This document shows positions 32,530 to 44,730 of a DNA stretch of 64,000 nt, in pieces (the stretch's first letter is position 1; every line of letters begins with the position of its first letter). The position numbers and the translations under genes are program-made. The notes beneath the pieces were generated by a model that was not told the DNA's origin, ran no database searches, and was given only the letters and a program-made list of their open reading frames with translations. The stretch is from assembly GCA_013248845.1 (NCBI GenBank), contig WSQC01000039.1, forward strand, positions 1-64,000, written 5' to 3'. The stretch comes from Passalora sequoiae (taxonomy: Eukaryota; Ascomycota; Dothideomycetes; Mycosphaerellales; Mycosphaerellaceae).

Positions 32530-34828
32530 CTACTGCGTCGGTAATCCATGATACTGCTCCCCACCACAACCAGATGGCAAACCCGTCAAAACAGCGAGCG
32601 CATTCGCATTAGCATGCTCACTCCCTTCCTTTCCCACAGAAGCAGCACCCTCATATGCCTGTCCCTCCGTGGGGCCAACACCCGCATCATAGCTCGGATC
32701 ATACTGTCCACCGCCGCCGCCATAACCAAAGACATTCTGACTCTGGCTATCATTCGGATGGAAACTACTAGCCCCAGCGCTCAGTTGACTATCCGCAAAC
32801 GAATCATGATACCTTGTATCCCACTGTGTATGGAATTCCGGCTGAGAAAAGTCCTGCAAAGCCGGATCGGTGGAGAAATCAGCAGTGTTAGTGGCGGCGG
32901 TGGTGGGGTCCATATCGAAGTTGAAGGCTGAGGAGTCGAAGGTGGAGAAATCTACGAGGGCGGGGTCGTAAGAAATGTTGATGTTCCCTCCGGAAAAGTC
33001 GAAGGCGTTGTTGTCGTAGACTCTGTCTATGGCGCTTTGCGGGCCGATGTCGGTCGTGTCGTCGATGGATGGCCAGGTCGCGGAAGTGAGGGCACTGGTG
33101 GGGCCAGAGCTGGAGTCGTATTCGAACGGGGACTGGAGCAAAGGTTGCGATGTCGTTATATAAGGGTGGGAGGATGCGCCTGCGTCAGTGTAAGTGAAAT
33201 TGGTACTGTAGTTGTCGTGGACGGAATCGACACGCTCGCTCTTTTGCGGAGGGTGATCAGAGTAGTCGTCTGATGAAGCAGTGGGTGGCAGCCGGAGAGG
33301 TCTCCAGTATGCACGACCACATTCGGCGGACGAAAGACGGAAGTTCCAGCAGATCACCAATAACCTTTCGTAGCCAGTGTCTGTCTGTACGGCCACCTCT
33401 TGAGTTGCGGTGATGCCTCTAACTTGTTCTTTTAGTGGCGCATCTGTGTCTGTAATACCGTCTACGTGTTGATGAGCTACGCTGGCAAGAGTGCCGAGCG
33501 TTTTGGCCCAAAACGTGCTTCCGAATTTCAGCTGCGTGTCAACGGTCTGAGGTTGCTCAGACTCGGCCAAGTGCACCTCGACACGGCCACAGTGTTCCTT
33601 CAGTATCTGGCCATTGCGGAAGAAGTTGTTCAAGCAAACGACTTGCGCGTTGACAGGCAGGTGTCGACTACTGCACAAGAACGATATACCCAGCTCAACG
33701 CCAGGCAAAGCTTTGTTTTCCGCATCCTTGAAGTTCTTGGTAGGAAACGCTAGCGATGCATCGGCCAGAAGAACGTTGCAGTCCAGCGGGCGTTGTTGAT
33801 GTATTCGAGCCAGCAGTGGAAAGTCCTGGCCAAAAGACTGCCAGTCCGGCGACTGCTCGTCTTTCTGGAGCGGGTTCGTGATAGACTTTGTGTATGTATG
33901 TAGACGATCAATGGTCTCTTCGTTGTTCGAGTCGATATACTTGCGTTGTACGAACATCTGGAAATTTGTCGGCTCGAAGACTTCCAGGAATGCTTTCGAC
34001 TCTTTGATGTCATGTGTATCTTTGGATGACATTGCTGGTGCTGCAGGTATTTGTTGGGAGCCTACGTGATATGCTGATGCTCTCCTGCCATCATGGTATG
34101 AGGGTGCTCGTATACCAAAACAGCGAGCTTCTGGCCCGCAAAGATCATCCTTGGAGAGCCACTTCATGATGTAGGGATCTCCTTTGACGAATGGCTTGAG
34201 GACTTGAATGTGGCTTGAAACTTGTTTCCTGGTTCGTGCTTCTCCTGTCAACTCCTCGATATAGTCGGCGATCAGTTCGTTACGGCCTCGTAACTTGTCC
34301 TTGTGAGGCGTTTTGCGACGGCCCATCGGTGGCCAGCGTACAAGTGCTAGATAGTGTTAGCCATAATGAAGCTCTCAACATGTGGTAGGACGTACCTTGA
34401 AAGAAGGCGACCTCGAGCCTGTCTGGCCACTTCTGATCCGCTTGACCATTTTTGTCGTCCTTATGCTGTCGATTACGATACTTCATGTAATGGTCGGAAG
34501 CTCGGAAGCGATTGTACAGATTACGAGCGGTCGCAGCTATTCGAGCCTGATCATCCGTTCCCATGCCATATCGTCCTTGGGAGTGCCGAATTTGGCGCCG
34601 CTGGATGGCGCTTTGTTGATATACATGTTGTGGTTGTGGAACTTGAGGGCCAGAGTATACATTCTCGTTCAATAGTGAGGCGGGGTACTTCTGGTCTGCG
34701 TTGTTGACATGGGAGTAGTTGCTATATTGACCGCCAGAATGTTCTTGCAATACTCTGGACGAGTGCACACTATCGGCATCGGGTAGAGGAGGTGCATTTG
34801 ATGGCAGCATCCGTGCCGGTTGGATCAT
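32530..34828 (-). CDS. abaA: TEA/ATTS-domain transcription factor, AbaA type
   Basis: Exons 34396-34828 and 32530-34346 (GTACGT...ATCTAG, 49 nt, phase 1) give 749 residues. The intron splits the TEA domain. Joined, it reads RLEVAFFQ-ALVRWPPMGRRK, then KLRGRNELIADYIEELTG and RTRKQVSSHIQVLKPF (about residues 135-195), the three-helix DNA-binding domain that recognises CATTCY-type sites. The rest is long and disordered, with Ser/Asp/Gly-rich and Gln-rich tracts and a Tyr/Asp-rich C-terminus typical of activation regions. In Aspergillus, AbaA controls conidiophore phialide development; a Tec1-like branch is the alternative. The start at 34828 is the first in-frame ATG followed by family-like sequence; longer starts up to 35041 are possible. 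Confidence 0.85.
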
Positions 34829-35767
34829 TGCGTGAATTTGAGCAATCCCCAGCCTTAGAGGCATGCAACAGAAGAATGCTTTGGCGAAGAATGCCTGAGG
34901 ATCTTCTCCGCGAACAAGCTGTGATTCGTCACGGCTGATTGTTTGTCGAAATATGTCAGAAGGAACGTGAGCAGTTGGAGAATGTATCTTGTGCGTTTGG
35001 CAAAGGAATGACTGGGTTGAATGACAAGAGAGAGGCAGCACTTCCAGGCAGAAGGGGCTGGAACAGCCGTGGTTGCTATACAGAGGTATCTCATACCAAC
35101 AGTCTAGACAGGAGAGGGTGTAACAGCTGACTTAGCCTTGTGTGTCACCAACAGCGACCCAGGAGCAGAGCATGCAATCTTGAACCTGCCAGCTCAAGCA
35201 GTATGGCAAGGTGGACCGGCAGCACTGCCGATTGCCTGCACAAGCGTGCGCATATACGGAACCATAGTTGGCAAGGCAGCCTCAATAGAACAACCGCAAG
35301 GGCATAACAGGTGACGTGACGAAGCTGCTGTGAAGTTCGATCAAGAGAGGGATGCAGGAAACCTTGGCATTGGGCCAATCTCCAATGTCTCTTGATCGCC
35401 ATAGCAGCAGGAATGCGGCAAAGGCTTCGGAATGCGCATTGTTGTCAGTCGCGTCTCCCAGACCTAACGAGGGCAGGTCCAGCATTGTCGCAAAGAAGTA
35501 CTTGCCTCTCAAAGATCTGGAGATGTTACCAGCATGCAGGCTGGCCGCATGCGCGAGCCATAAAGTGGTTACATCAGATGAAGCAAGGAGGTGCAATTGT
35601 GACTTCAGCCCTCTTAGATATTCTGTTTCTTTGAGCGACTGACCTTTGGCGAGACTTGTCACGAGCATTGTGCAAATGTGACGTGTGCAAAAACCCAGAG
35701 TACCAAACACATGACTCCGAAGCTCGCTTGCAGTGTAATGGGGAGGCCAAGATATGACTGTGGCTGT
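34829..35767. other. Intergenic, possible long leader of the AbaA-type gene
   Basis: No gene is supported. The minus frame 35282-35710 (142 codons) has no motif. Long 5' leaders are common for fungal developmental regulators, so part of this may be transcribed. Confidence 0.35.
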
Positions 35768-38457
35768 TCAACCATCGTCATCATCATCCTGAGCAGTCGA
35801 GAACTTTTTCCGTCCACCACTGGTGAGCTTCTGCAGTGCAACCTTGTTGACTTGAGCCCCGACCTTCTGCTGCATCTTCTCGATTGCAACTTCGGCATCC
35901 TCAGACTCTTCGGTTGCAAAGTCAAGGACCAGACGGCGTCCCAGCAGGTGCGTGTCACGAAGGGCATCCATAGCACTTTGCGCTTCCTTGACAGTTGTAA
36001 ACTCTGCGAAGGCGAAACCACGTGCCGCGCGATCCATCTTCTTGGGGACCCGCACGCTACGAAGCTGTCCATACGCACCAAACAATGCACGAACGTCCTT
36101 TTTGGTGGTTTCGAACGGCAAATTTTTGATAACGACTTTCGTGCTTCGAGCCGTCGCCCTCTGCTCGGCATCGGCTTTGCGGCGTTCCTCGGCGGCATCG
36201 GCACCTTTGCGAGAAGCTCGCACTTGCAGCCTGTGACTTTCGAGAATATGACCGTCCATGGTTTGCAATGCTGCTTGAGCTTGCTTGGACGTGCGGAATT
36301 CAGCAAAGCCAAAACCCATGCTCAGGGTGCCGCGCTTTGGATCTTCGCGCGTTTTCACGCGAGCGGTCATGAAACCGTCGAGCGGTGAGAACGCATCGCT
36401 CAGCACCTTCGTGGTGGTGCTGAAATTCAAATTCCGCACGAACAGGGTGACGGATCCTGCTGAATCTGTTACAGTACGGTCAGCGTCCTTCAGATCGGCA
36501 GTGTTGACCTTGTCCACAGCGCGCGAAGCTGCTTCAGCAGTCTCTACTGGCGTGGCAGAGAATACGTCCTGCGGTGCTTTCTCCAGGAATAGCATGGAGC
36601 TTTTGACCCTCCGGTAAGCGAGCGCATTGAAAGCAGCCTTGCATTGAGCCGCGTTAGCAAACTCCACAATGGCGATGGTTCCAGCCGGGGGCATCAGGAA
36701 TTTCTTCAGATCTCCTTGCTCCTCGAAGATGCGTTCCAATTCATCTTTGCTGCAGTCGGCAGGAATGTTCTTCACTAGAATGGCCGTGTCGCCACGAGCA
36801 CTTTTCTTGAATGAATCGAGTTCAACGCCGTGCTGTCGAAAAAAAGACTTAGTCTCTTGGATAACATGCGTCTCTGCATGCGCTTGCTTTACTGCAGCAT
36901 CACTACTTGTCGGGTCAAGTACTTCTGACTTTGAAAGACCGAGGCGGTTTGCAATAGTTGAGACGACCGCGTCGGCATTCATATAAAGCGCATTCCAGTT
37001 GAAGGTGGAGCTCGCAGCCTCGCGACGGCGTTTAAGCTCATTCTGCTTCTTCAGAGGGAGTCTTGACAGGTCGAAGTCGTTCAGCTTGTCCTCACGTCTG
37101 GTGGTGCCTGGCAGTATGTGGATCAGACGTCCTTGGAAGGTCTGACCATCTCGATCAACAAAAGCTTGCTCAGCTGAGTCAGGATCTGTGAATTGCACAA
37201 ATGCAAAGCCTTTTCCAGATCCCGTTTTCCTGTCGAGTGCTACGTGGACCTGAATTACCCCGTGTCAGCACATCTGTACAGACAACAGGATTGCAGGGGT
37301 GAATGTGGATTGGCATGTTTTCAGACGACAGAAGCATCTACTACAATCTTCATACCAGGATCTAATCAGATGCCGGAGCATAAGCTGTCCCTATCTGGAT
37401 GTTCATCACGGAAAAGAGGCGGAGAAACGAATATTTGACGTACCTCTTCGAGATTGCCGAATCGCTCAAATTCTGAGCGAAGGTCCTCTTGCTGGACATC
37501 ATATGGCAAGTTGCGTATGAACAAACGCATGCTAGATCGTACTGCCTCAATATCGGCGTCGGTAAGATCAGCGGTTGAACCTGCATTTTCTGGCCCCTCC
37601 GGTGGAGGTGTAGATATGTTACATGCAGACGCGTCTATATCAGCGGTGCGCGCTTTCGATTGTGTTTCCATTTCGGCTTCGTCGTCTGATGCATCTTCTC
37701 GTATTAGGGGTAACGCAGCAGCCTCTGTTTCTTCATCATCGTCTAGCAGTCCAAGCAGCCGACTGGTCTTCGATCGAGCCCAGTCAGCGTCAGACATTGG
37801 AGCATTTGAAACATCATTCGGTAGTTCTTCTGATGGGACATCGATTTTACTGGTATCGCTGACTTCAGGCTCTGGTGCAGGAGCCCGCAATGGCACTGGC
37901 TCAGTTGTTTCGTGTGGAGGGTCTGACCTTCTTCGCTTCGACTTCTTCGGTACCTTCTCATACTCGTCGTCACTGTCTGCCGCCGGAACAACGACCATGG
38001 CATCATCTTCAGGCGAATCAGCCTGTGTCACTAGCTCTTCAGCCTTCCTCTTGCTTTTGGATCTATACGAGTCAAGGAATTCTCTCAGTTTCGGGTCATC
38101 GACCTCAGCCTCTGAGTTGTCTTTACTCGTGCTCTCGCGTTTCCGCTTCAACGTCGCCGGCTCGGAATTCGATCCAGTGGCATAGACAGTGTTTCTTGCC
38201 GGCTGAGCTGGCTTCCTTTCCTCGACAGGCCTTGCAAGCTCGACTGATATGCGGCTCATGCGCACATACGACTTGTTGAAGTACTTCACAACGGCCTGAG
38301 CATCAGCGGAAGTCTTGTAGCCCACATATCCGAATCTGCGTTCGGGAAAGAACTTGGTATCCGTAATTGTCCTTCCATGCTGAGAGAAGTGTTTCTTGAA
38401 TTCGCTGTCGGTGAATTTGGGAGGTAGCCCTTTTACAAAGATACGCGTCGTGTCCAT
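35768..38457 (-). CDS. MRD1: Multiple RNA-binding domain protein 1 (Mrd1), pre-rRNA processing
   Basis: Exons 37444-38457 and 35768-37249 give 831 residues, close to yeast Mrd1 (887). Five RRMs are visible: RRM1 at 1-80 (RIFVKGLPPKF...FGYVGY), RRM2 at about 310-390, split by the intron (RLFIRNLPYDV...GKGFAFVQF), RRM3 near 500-575 (AILVKNIPADC), RRM4 near 610-690 (TLFVRNLNFS...GFGFAEF) and RRM5 near 715-800 (KVVIKNLPFE...GFAFAEF). The linker after RRM1 is long, acidic and basic in turn. Mrd1 binds pre-rRNA and U3 snoRNA-containing 90S particles and is needed for cleavages at A0-A2 in the nucleolus. The intron of 194 nt is unusually long for this window. The gene is divergent from the LC8 gene, 331 bp apart. 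Confidence 0.95.
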
Positions 38458-38788
38458 GTTGTGTTAACGCGGCGATCCTGTGCATTTGTGAAAGCACACA
38501 AATTTTGGCGCAAGGTTAGAAGGACTTCCAATCCGGATCCATTTGTTGCAGGTGGAGATCGGACGGGAGTCGCCGGCGGGCTGTAAGCGAAAGCTTAAGT
38601 ATCCTGGAAGGGACTGGACACGCTTCTCAAACTTCCGCCGAAGTCCTTCCTACACGTGCGTGCTCTTCAACAACACCCACCTTGTAACTCGAAACGCTTG
38701 ATTGCTCTGGAGCTTCGACATACGCATCTCCAGCCTGCTTCCAAAGACTCTAGCAGCACCTCGGATCATCGCCGATCGGACATCGACC
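38458..38788. promoter_or_regulatory. Divergent promoter region MRD1 / LC8
   Basis: 331 bp separate the two start codons. No TATA box is obvious on either side, as is common for housekeeping genes. No other feature was recognised. Confidence 0.5.
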
Positions 38789-39429
38789 ATGGCGGATATC
38801 AAGGAGGACCAGAAGGCGGAAAAGCTAGATGGTAACGACAATTTTTGCTCCGGCGCCAAATCAACGTGCACGGCTGATCACACCGCAGCTCAGATCAAGT
38901 CGGTCGACATGGTACGTTGACCGGTTGGAATAGATCATGTTGCAGACGGGAGTATCCGCGCCTAACTCCATTGCACCGCAGAGCGACGACATGCAGCAAG
39001 AAGCCATCGAAGTTGGTGAGCATAGCACGGCTCGACTTTGGACGTCCTTCACTCACATTGGACAGCACAAGATGCCATGGACAAGTTCACCATCGAGAAG
39101 GTACGCGGCGAAATGGCCCAAGTTGTACGTACTTATTGACACGTCGAATCAGGAGATCGCGCACCACATCAAGAGAACGGTATGGTGGCAACAATGCACA
39201 TGGACGCGTCACCGGATGAGTGCTCACAGTGTTTGCAGTTCGATGAGCGAAAGGGGGCGACCTGGCACTGTATTGTGGGAAGAAATTTTGGCAGCTTCGT
39301 CACACATGGTAGGGCAATGCCATTTGACGCAGCTTCCTGCACCGGCAACTGACCGCTGTCGCAGAGACCAAGCACTTCATCTACTTCTATCTCGGACACT
39401 GCGCGATTTTGCTATTCAAGACGCAGTAG
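38789..39429 (+). CDS. nudG: Dynein light chain LC8 (DYNLL/NudG), seven exons
   Basis: Exons 38789-38831, 38889-38911, 38982-39015, 39066-39100, 39153-39179, 39239-39308 and 39365-39429 give 98 residues. All six introns (50-70 nt) start with GT and end in AG, and every phase matches. The protein begins MADIKEDQKAEKLDAQIKS, then VDMSDDMQQEAIEV, FTIEKEIAHHIKRT, FDERKGATWHCIVGRNFGSF and HFIYFYLGHCAILLFKTQ. This matches Aspergillus NudG almost throughout, with an N-terminal extension like other fungi. LC8 is a homodimeric hub that binds linear motifs in dynein intermediate chain, nucleoporins and others, and acts in nuclear migration. No exon is longer than 70 bases, so ordinary open-frame searches miss the gene. 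Confidence 0.97.
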
Positions 39430-39928
39430 GGAGAGACACATATGGCCCGTCAATGTGGAGCGACGCAGACGCGCTGTATACTTACGCGATGTACACTTAG
39501 ACGGAGATGCTAAAAGCGAATACCACCTCTTCAGTCTTCTTTGTTGCATCAAGACCGCACAGGCTCCCTAGCGATGCGGAAGCGGTGGATGCGCTTTCGG
39601 CCTCGAGACATCAGACATGGCCGCTCCATGTAATAATGAAAGCATGTCGAGCAAGTCAGGCATCGAGTCTTCATATGTTTCCAGTTAAAGTTCAGCTGCA
39701 GCGATCGACCTCCGGTGCTCCGGGCCGCAGCTTAACGTCTCGAAGAGGGAACGTAAGCGAGACGTGTCGGTGCCGCGCTTTCCAAGCCTCTCGCCGCGCA
39801 ACCTCAAGAAGTCGACGTCTTCGACATCAATGATTGTCATTCACTTCTCGCCTGCCGCCTGAATACGCACCGCAAAAATCTCATCGGCAGCGTCGCCCAT
39901 CACTATATACACCCACGCGACTATCATC
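39430..39928. other. Intergenic, no gene recognised
   Basis: Region between LC8 and the zinc-ribbon gene. No coding frame is supported. The right end has ACTATATACACC (39902-39913), a possible TATA-like element for the next gene. Confidence 0.4.
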
Positions 39929-40454
39929 ATGGCGTTCATCTTCACTTGCGGCACACACAGTATAGTGACACTCGCGATCGGCGCATCGGAAGTCCGGGGC
40001 TCTAGCTAACTCCGCCTACAGCTTTCCAATCCTTACTGAAGGGCTACGAGAACATCACAGTGCAATGTCAAAACTGCGGTACGTCCGACAATACATCCAA
40101 AGAAAAGCTGCCGCTAAAACGTCGACAGGAAATTGGAGCGGCAAGGTGGTCAAGCGATGGTAAGCATGCGACATTCTGAGACCCTACCATCAAGATATGC
40201 ACACTAACAGACGCAACAGGGAGTGGTTCACCTTCTGCTTCGTACCCATCATACCTTTCTCCCTCAAGCCCTGGCACGAAGTCAACTGCCACATCTGCCA
40301 CTTCCATCAAGACATCAAGTTCCGACCCGACGTGCAGCAGCAAATGGATGGAGGTGGAGGAGGCCAGATACCGCTACAGAACAACCAAGCAGGACCTCAA
40401 GGATGGAATAGTGGGAACCCATACGCTCAGCCGAGCCAGCCGCAATACAAGTAA
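39929..40454 (+). CDS. Small zinc-ribbon protein, four exons
   Basis: Exons 39929-39959, 40022-40078, 40129-40159 and 40220-40454 give 117 residues. The introns are 62, 50 and 60 nt with good GT-AG ends and phases that fit. The protein begins MAFIFTCGTHT and has a CxxC pair in VQCQNCG and a second in NCHICHF, with WFTFCFVPIIPFS between them. This is the zinc-ribbon family found as small fungal and animal proteins of unknown function. The C-terminal 35 residues are Gly/Gln/Pro-rich and disordered. The hydrophobic middle may be membrane-associated. It may bind zinc, but no partner is known to me. Confidence 0.85.
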
Positions 40455-40516
40455 GGTGGGCTGAGAATGAGAGTGGAGAAGGAGTTTGGTGTAGAGAGCG
40501 GGATTCAAGAGCAGGC

Positions 40517-41212
40517 ATGACACCTAAGATACCAAATGATTATGCGATTGTGCTTCGAGCAGACTGGCCTATGCTTCAGTATTCTTGTCCTGCTGCCACG
40601 CATAAAGGGTATGCATATATGCTCCGAGGCCATTTTCTTGGCAGCAAACTGCCAGAAATCTTCGTTACTCCATACTGGCTACATGACATGCGCAATTATG
40701 ATCGAAATCAGTGGCGCAACAAACGATTACATTCGCTAAAGTATGGATCTCCACAATGGAGTCTGCTCTATGTCAATCATCAGGTTCGACAAGAAGCAGC
40801 CGAGGTTATGTTCAAAAACAACAAAATCATCATCAGCAACGACCAAGAATGCCACTTCCTGGAGTATACACGCGTCTGGGAGGGAGAGATCGGACCGAGG
40901 CACTATATTTCGGCGATGCTAGAGAAATGGCTGACCTCCATCAGCGTTGCTATCGACGTGCGCAACGTGGATACTGACATGCTGAATCTGCTTAATCTTA
41001 GGCACCACCGTCTTGACATAGGTTCCGACGTTGCAAGAATCGCGGCGGCTCATTACAATGTGATAGTCAACTACGCACGGTACTGATGATCTACCCGGGA
41101 GCTACTGCTCGTGTTGTGCACGAACCTCCGAGAGCTCGAGATCGACCTCACCTTGTGCTATTGCCGCGCCTCCGTTGGAATTGTACCAAATTTGGCAACA
41201 CTGGCGGCTTGA
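40517..41212 (+). pseudogene. F-box/2EXR-like gene with in-frame TGA TGA
   Basis: An open frame of 189 codons runs from 40517 and holds the family signature LLYVNHQVRQEAAEVMFKNN. It ends in two adjacent TGA codons at 41084-41089, and the same frame then continues with protein-like sequence (STRELLLVLCTNLRELEIDLTLCY) to a stop at 41210. The simplest reading is a gene broken by CGA-to-TGA changes. A hidden intron starting at GTACTG near 41081 is possible but would remove the LRELEIDL part that fits the family. The shortened 189-residue protein could still be made. No function can be given. Confidence 0.55.
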
Positions 41213-42110
41213 TGAATTCACGGCCGAGATTAGGAACGAGAACGCCAAAATTAACCACGATGGTCTGCAACCAGCAGGATTGGCTTCAACAACTGCCTGT
41301 GGTTGCGCCTGTAGAAGCTTTGGAGCTAGGGCCGAATGGATGGCACAAAATGCCAAAAGGAAATGCTAAAGCTGAGTTGCGCGCTGCCTAGAAGTGCACC
41401 TCTTCAAGCCTCAAGGCATCCGAGCACACCAGTCTCGTCATTGTCCTCTCTGACTGCGATGGACTGCCCTCTCGAGGAGCCGGCGCGCCGGTATGACCTG
41501 CACCGTCTCACGGCATTGTTCGAGCATGTTGACAGGATTTCGATGTGCCCTGGCTTAGGCTGGGCTTTCATTTCAGGTGAAAGTGTTTCGCAGCACCGAC
41601 AGCACTGAGACTAGCCAGCACTGTCTCCGAGTCTCAGGTGAGAAAAACACATAATACGAGGTTGAAAGAGTGGGTCAGAAGCAATTTTGGACATGATGAG
41701 TATTCTTGCCACGAACAGGAGCCGGAACTCGAGCCAGGGAGAGTCATGGTGGCAGCCCATATACCGACGCTGGATGCACGCCGAGACAATGCTCAATGTG
41801 CAACCATACAATGAGCTCTGTGCATGGGCAGTACATCAGCAGCCTTTGTTGCTACGAGTATTCAATCCCATCGCAGTCGAAGTAAACACTTGACTGGCAC
41901 TTCATAGAAAGACCTTCGACTCCAACTCACTGGCTTGAAAACGCATGACACTCAAGATAACGTTCGTGTACAACACGTTCGCACAACTGGAAGGGGAATT
42001 CCATTGCTTGAAAGTCCGCAAAGAACCGACCCTAAAACGTCCCTAGCACCATGACTTGGACGGTAATGTGAAGGCAGACTACGCCTTTTACAACAGCAGC
42101 AACGTAGAGA

Positions 42111-42752
42111 TGGAACCTGCTCGACCTGCCACAGAAGCTTCAAGATATCATCTTTGACTATGCTTATGGAAAGACAGATCGCACTCGATCCTTCAGAGTC
42201 AGTAAAGTCTCATCGAGTCACAAAGTCAACGATTGGGTCATTTGCAAGCACTGATTCATCGTAGTCGCAAGAGCGTATGCACAAACTCGGGTCATTCTCA
42301 TGACGCATACGTGGGTCAGCGACAAGGTGCTACGCGCTTTTACAACCAGCGTCTGCTCTGACTTCTTATACCGCCGTCTCCTCAAGGGTTTTCGCAGACT
42401 CCGCAACCTAGAACTGGTGCTCTTGCCTTCTGACATTGGTCACTTCACTTTCGAGAACGGAGATCAAGATTTCGTACCTCATGACGACGATGTTATGATG
42501 GCTCGGGACGCTTTCGTTGATGCAGCGCGCTATCTTCGCATCTGAGATCTGCGTATCACTTGTGAGGCACGTCTGTCTCCAGACATTTACAGATACTGGC
42601 CATCAATGAAGGCAAACATTGATAAAGGCGCTAGGCGCTTCCAGGACCTCTTGGTGACGAGGTCGGTCGTAACAGAAGACGTCACGCAAGTCGAGACCTG
42701 CGACGGCGAGAACTGGTGCGAAGGCGTTCCGAACGACCAGAGAAACGGCTAG
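42111..42752 (+). pseudogene. Second F-box/2EXR-like pseudogene, two TGA stops
   Basis: One reading frame carries family-like sequence from LLDLPQKLQDIIFDYAYG (an F-box-like opening) through LLKGFRRLRNLELVLLP to YRYWPSMKANIDKG. It is interrupted by TGA at 42252 and again at 42543. Both could be CGA codons with one C-to-T change. No good start codon lies just before 42111. The arrangement LRNLELVLLP matches LRELEIDLTL of the copy at 40.5 kb, so the two are probably tandem relatives. Confidence 0.55.
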
Positions 42753-44730
42753 CGGAGGAACCACGTCTATACGCGGGTTCGTATCTTTGCTTGTACTCAA
42801 GCAAGATGGTTCCAGAGATTGAAAGAAAATTCTCACGGTGGGTGATTGGCGAACGCCTTCACCAGCAGACGCGACATCTTCTCGTCTGGGTGGCTGACAA
42901 ACCCCGTTACCGGCAGATGACTGCTGAAGAACAGGTAGGCGTACCAAGATCATCGATCAACCGCTTTACGGGCGGGAGTATCGCTTGGCTGTCGGTATTT
43001 CTGACTCATGACACACGATTTGCAAAGCTCGACGAGTAACACTAAAGGATGGGCTGCAAAGTGGCAGAGAACGACAGACATACAGATGGAGTGACATGAT
43101 CACATGAACAGCATACAAGTTATGGACACCAGAGACAGTGTTGAGGGTGTCTTTTAGCAAGTTAACAGATTATTCATAGGAAATTTTCGTGTCCAAATCA
43201 AAATACCACGTTTTTCATACTTGCATCTTCATCGGCTCTGCCGTTCAGACCCACCTGCTTTGTCGCTCGAATCTCTACCAATGGGTCGTAAAAGTGACTG
43301 TCTAAGCCACCATATAGAAGACATTACAAACTACAAGGCAACACACAAGATGAGGCTCATTCGCGCATCATAGAGGTCCATAATTCATCATCCTCACAAA
43401 GCTTCATCAACAGTGTCATGGAACTCACCTTAGCGATCCTGCTATGAAGTATTATCTGCCTCTATCAAGGCACTGACTTTGCTCAACGACTCCCTTCGTT
43501 CTTCAACTCTACTCTTCAAGCTCTGCCATCTGCTACACAACATTCGCAGCGCCCGTTTTGTTGCTGCTCAAGCACAGCGCTCGTAAGCACAGCCACCGAA
43601 CGAGCAACCGGTGTCATAGCCCTTCGGAGATATGCCCTTCAGACCTTTCGACCAAGGCAAGATGCAACCATATAATGTCTTCTCACGATCGACTTTGCGT
43701 GGAACGATGGCATCGGCCACCGCGATCTCCTCGGACGGACCAGCAACGCCACTCGCAATGCTAGGGCCAGCAAATCAATGCCGCGCAGCGTGCTTATCAG
43801 CAACCACCGGGTTGTTCACTGACTTCAAGATCAGCACAACGCCAATGATGAAAAGCTTTATTGTAGTTGTCGATACTGAACGAACAGTACTGTTGCTGTA
43901 CATATGTGCGGGGACCTTGCTGCTACGGAAAAGACGCTAATGCTGACGCTGCTTGTGCTGGGAGACGATCGTTCTCATGTCTGTTTTGCAAGATATTGTC
44001 AGGCGAGCATGTCTTGTTCGTGGCTCTTTCCATTTATCACGTCGCAATCCCTGCTAAATGCTGCGTTCTCGTGCCATTTGCTCGAGAAGACCAACGTCTT
44101 TCAGCTTGTAGCGTAACAAGAGCCAGAAGGAGTAGCGTACAATGGTTGTGGTCGCACTGAACTTCGCATTCGCGGCTTTTCCTTTGACACTGGTCGTGCA
44201 GAAGCACCGCAGCATCAACGCATTCGCAAGCACTGTGACGCCAAGTCATGGAAAAGGGCCATTGATTGCGTGGTCTGCCACTCATTCTCAGTCTACACTA
44301 GACGCAAGCTACTGAAATAATCAATGTTGTTACAATATCTGACCGCCGCCAGAAATACGCTTTCGCTTTCAAGCTCGCCTTATGCGAGGACTGTCATCAA
44401 AACGACCAACGCCAGTGCTGCTCGTGCTACTGCAAATGTTCCTTTACCGCATGACTCCTGCTGATCTGCTTCAGAAGATGTATCAGCCGGTATGCACGCC
44501 CAACCCAGTAGGATATGTTGACGGTTACCTTATGCCATGACGTCCTCGAAGTCTAATTGGTACCACGAAGCAAAAACTTCCGAACTACATGAGAACCAAA
44601 AATTCTTCGTATGCCCGGAAGAAGTGTCACGGGTGGCGTTGCCGTCTTGGTCCCTTTCTCGTTGCTGGTCATATCGAGCGCGATTTCCCGGGAAATTGTA
44701 ATCTGTAGGATCTGCTCCTTGTTCCCGTTT
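42753..44730. other. Intergenic, mostly unrecognised, possibly decayed
   Basis: Almost 2 kb with short frames on both strands. Nothing shows a motif. Given the decayed genes to the left, this may contain further relics that I cannot identify. The stretch near 44731 is the 3' flank of RPB2. Confidence 0.35.

Noticed and set aside
35282..35710. 142-codon frame upstream of the AbaA-type gene, minus strand
   Set aside because: No recognisable domain, and plus-strand frames of similar length overlap it. Not enough to call a gene.
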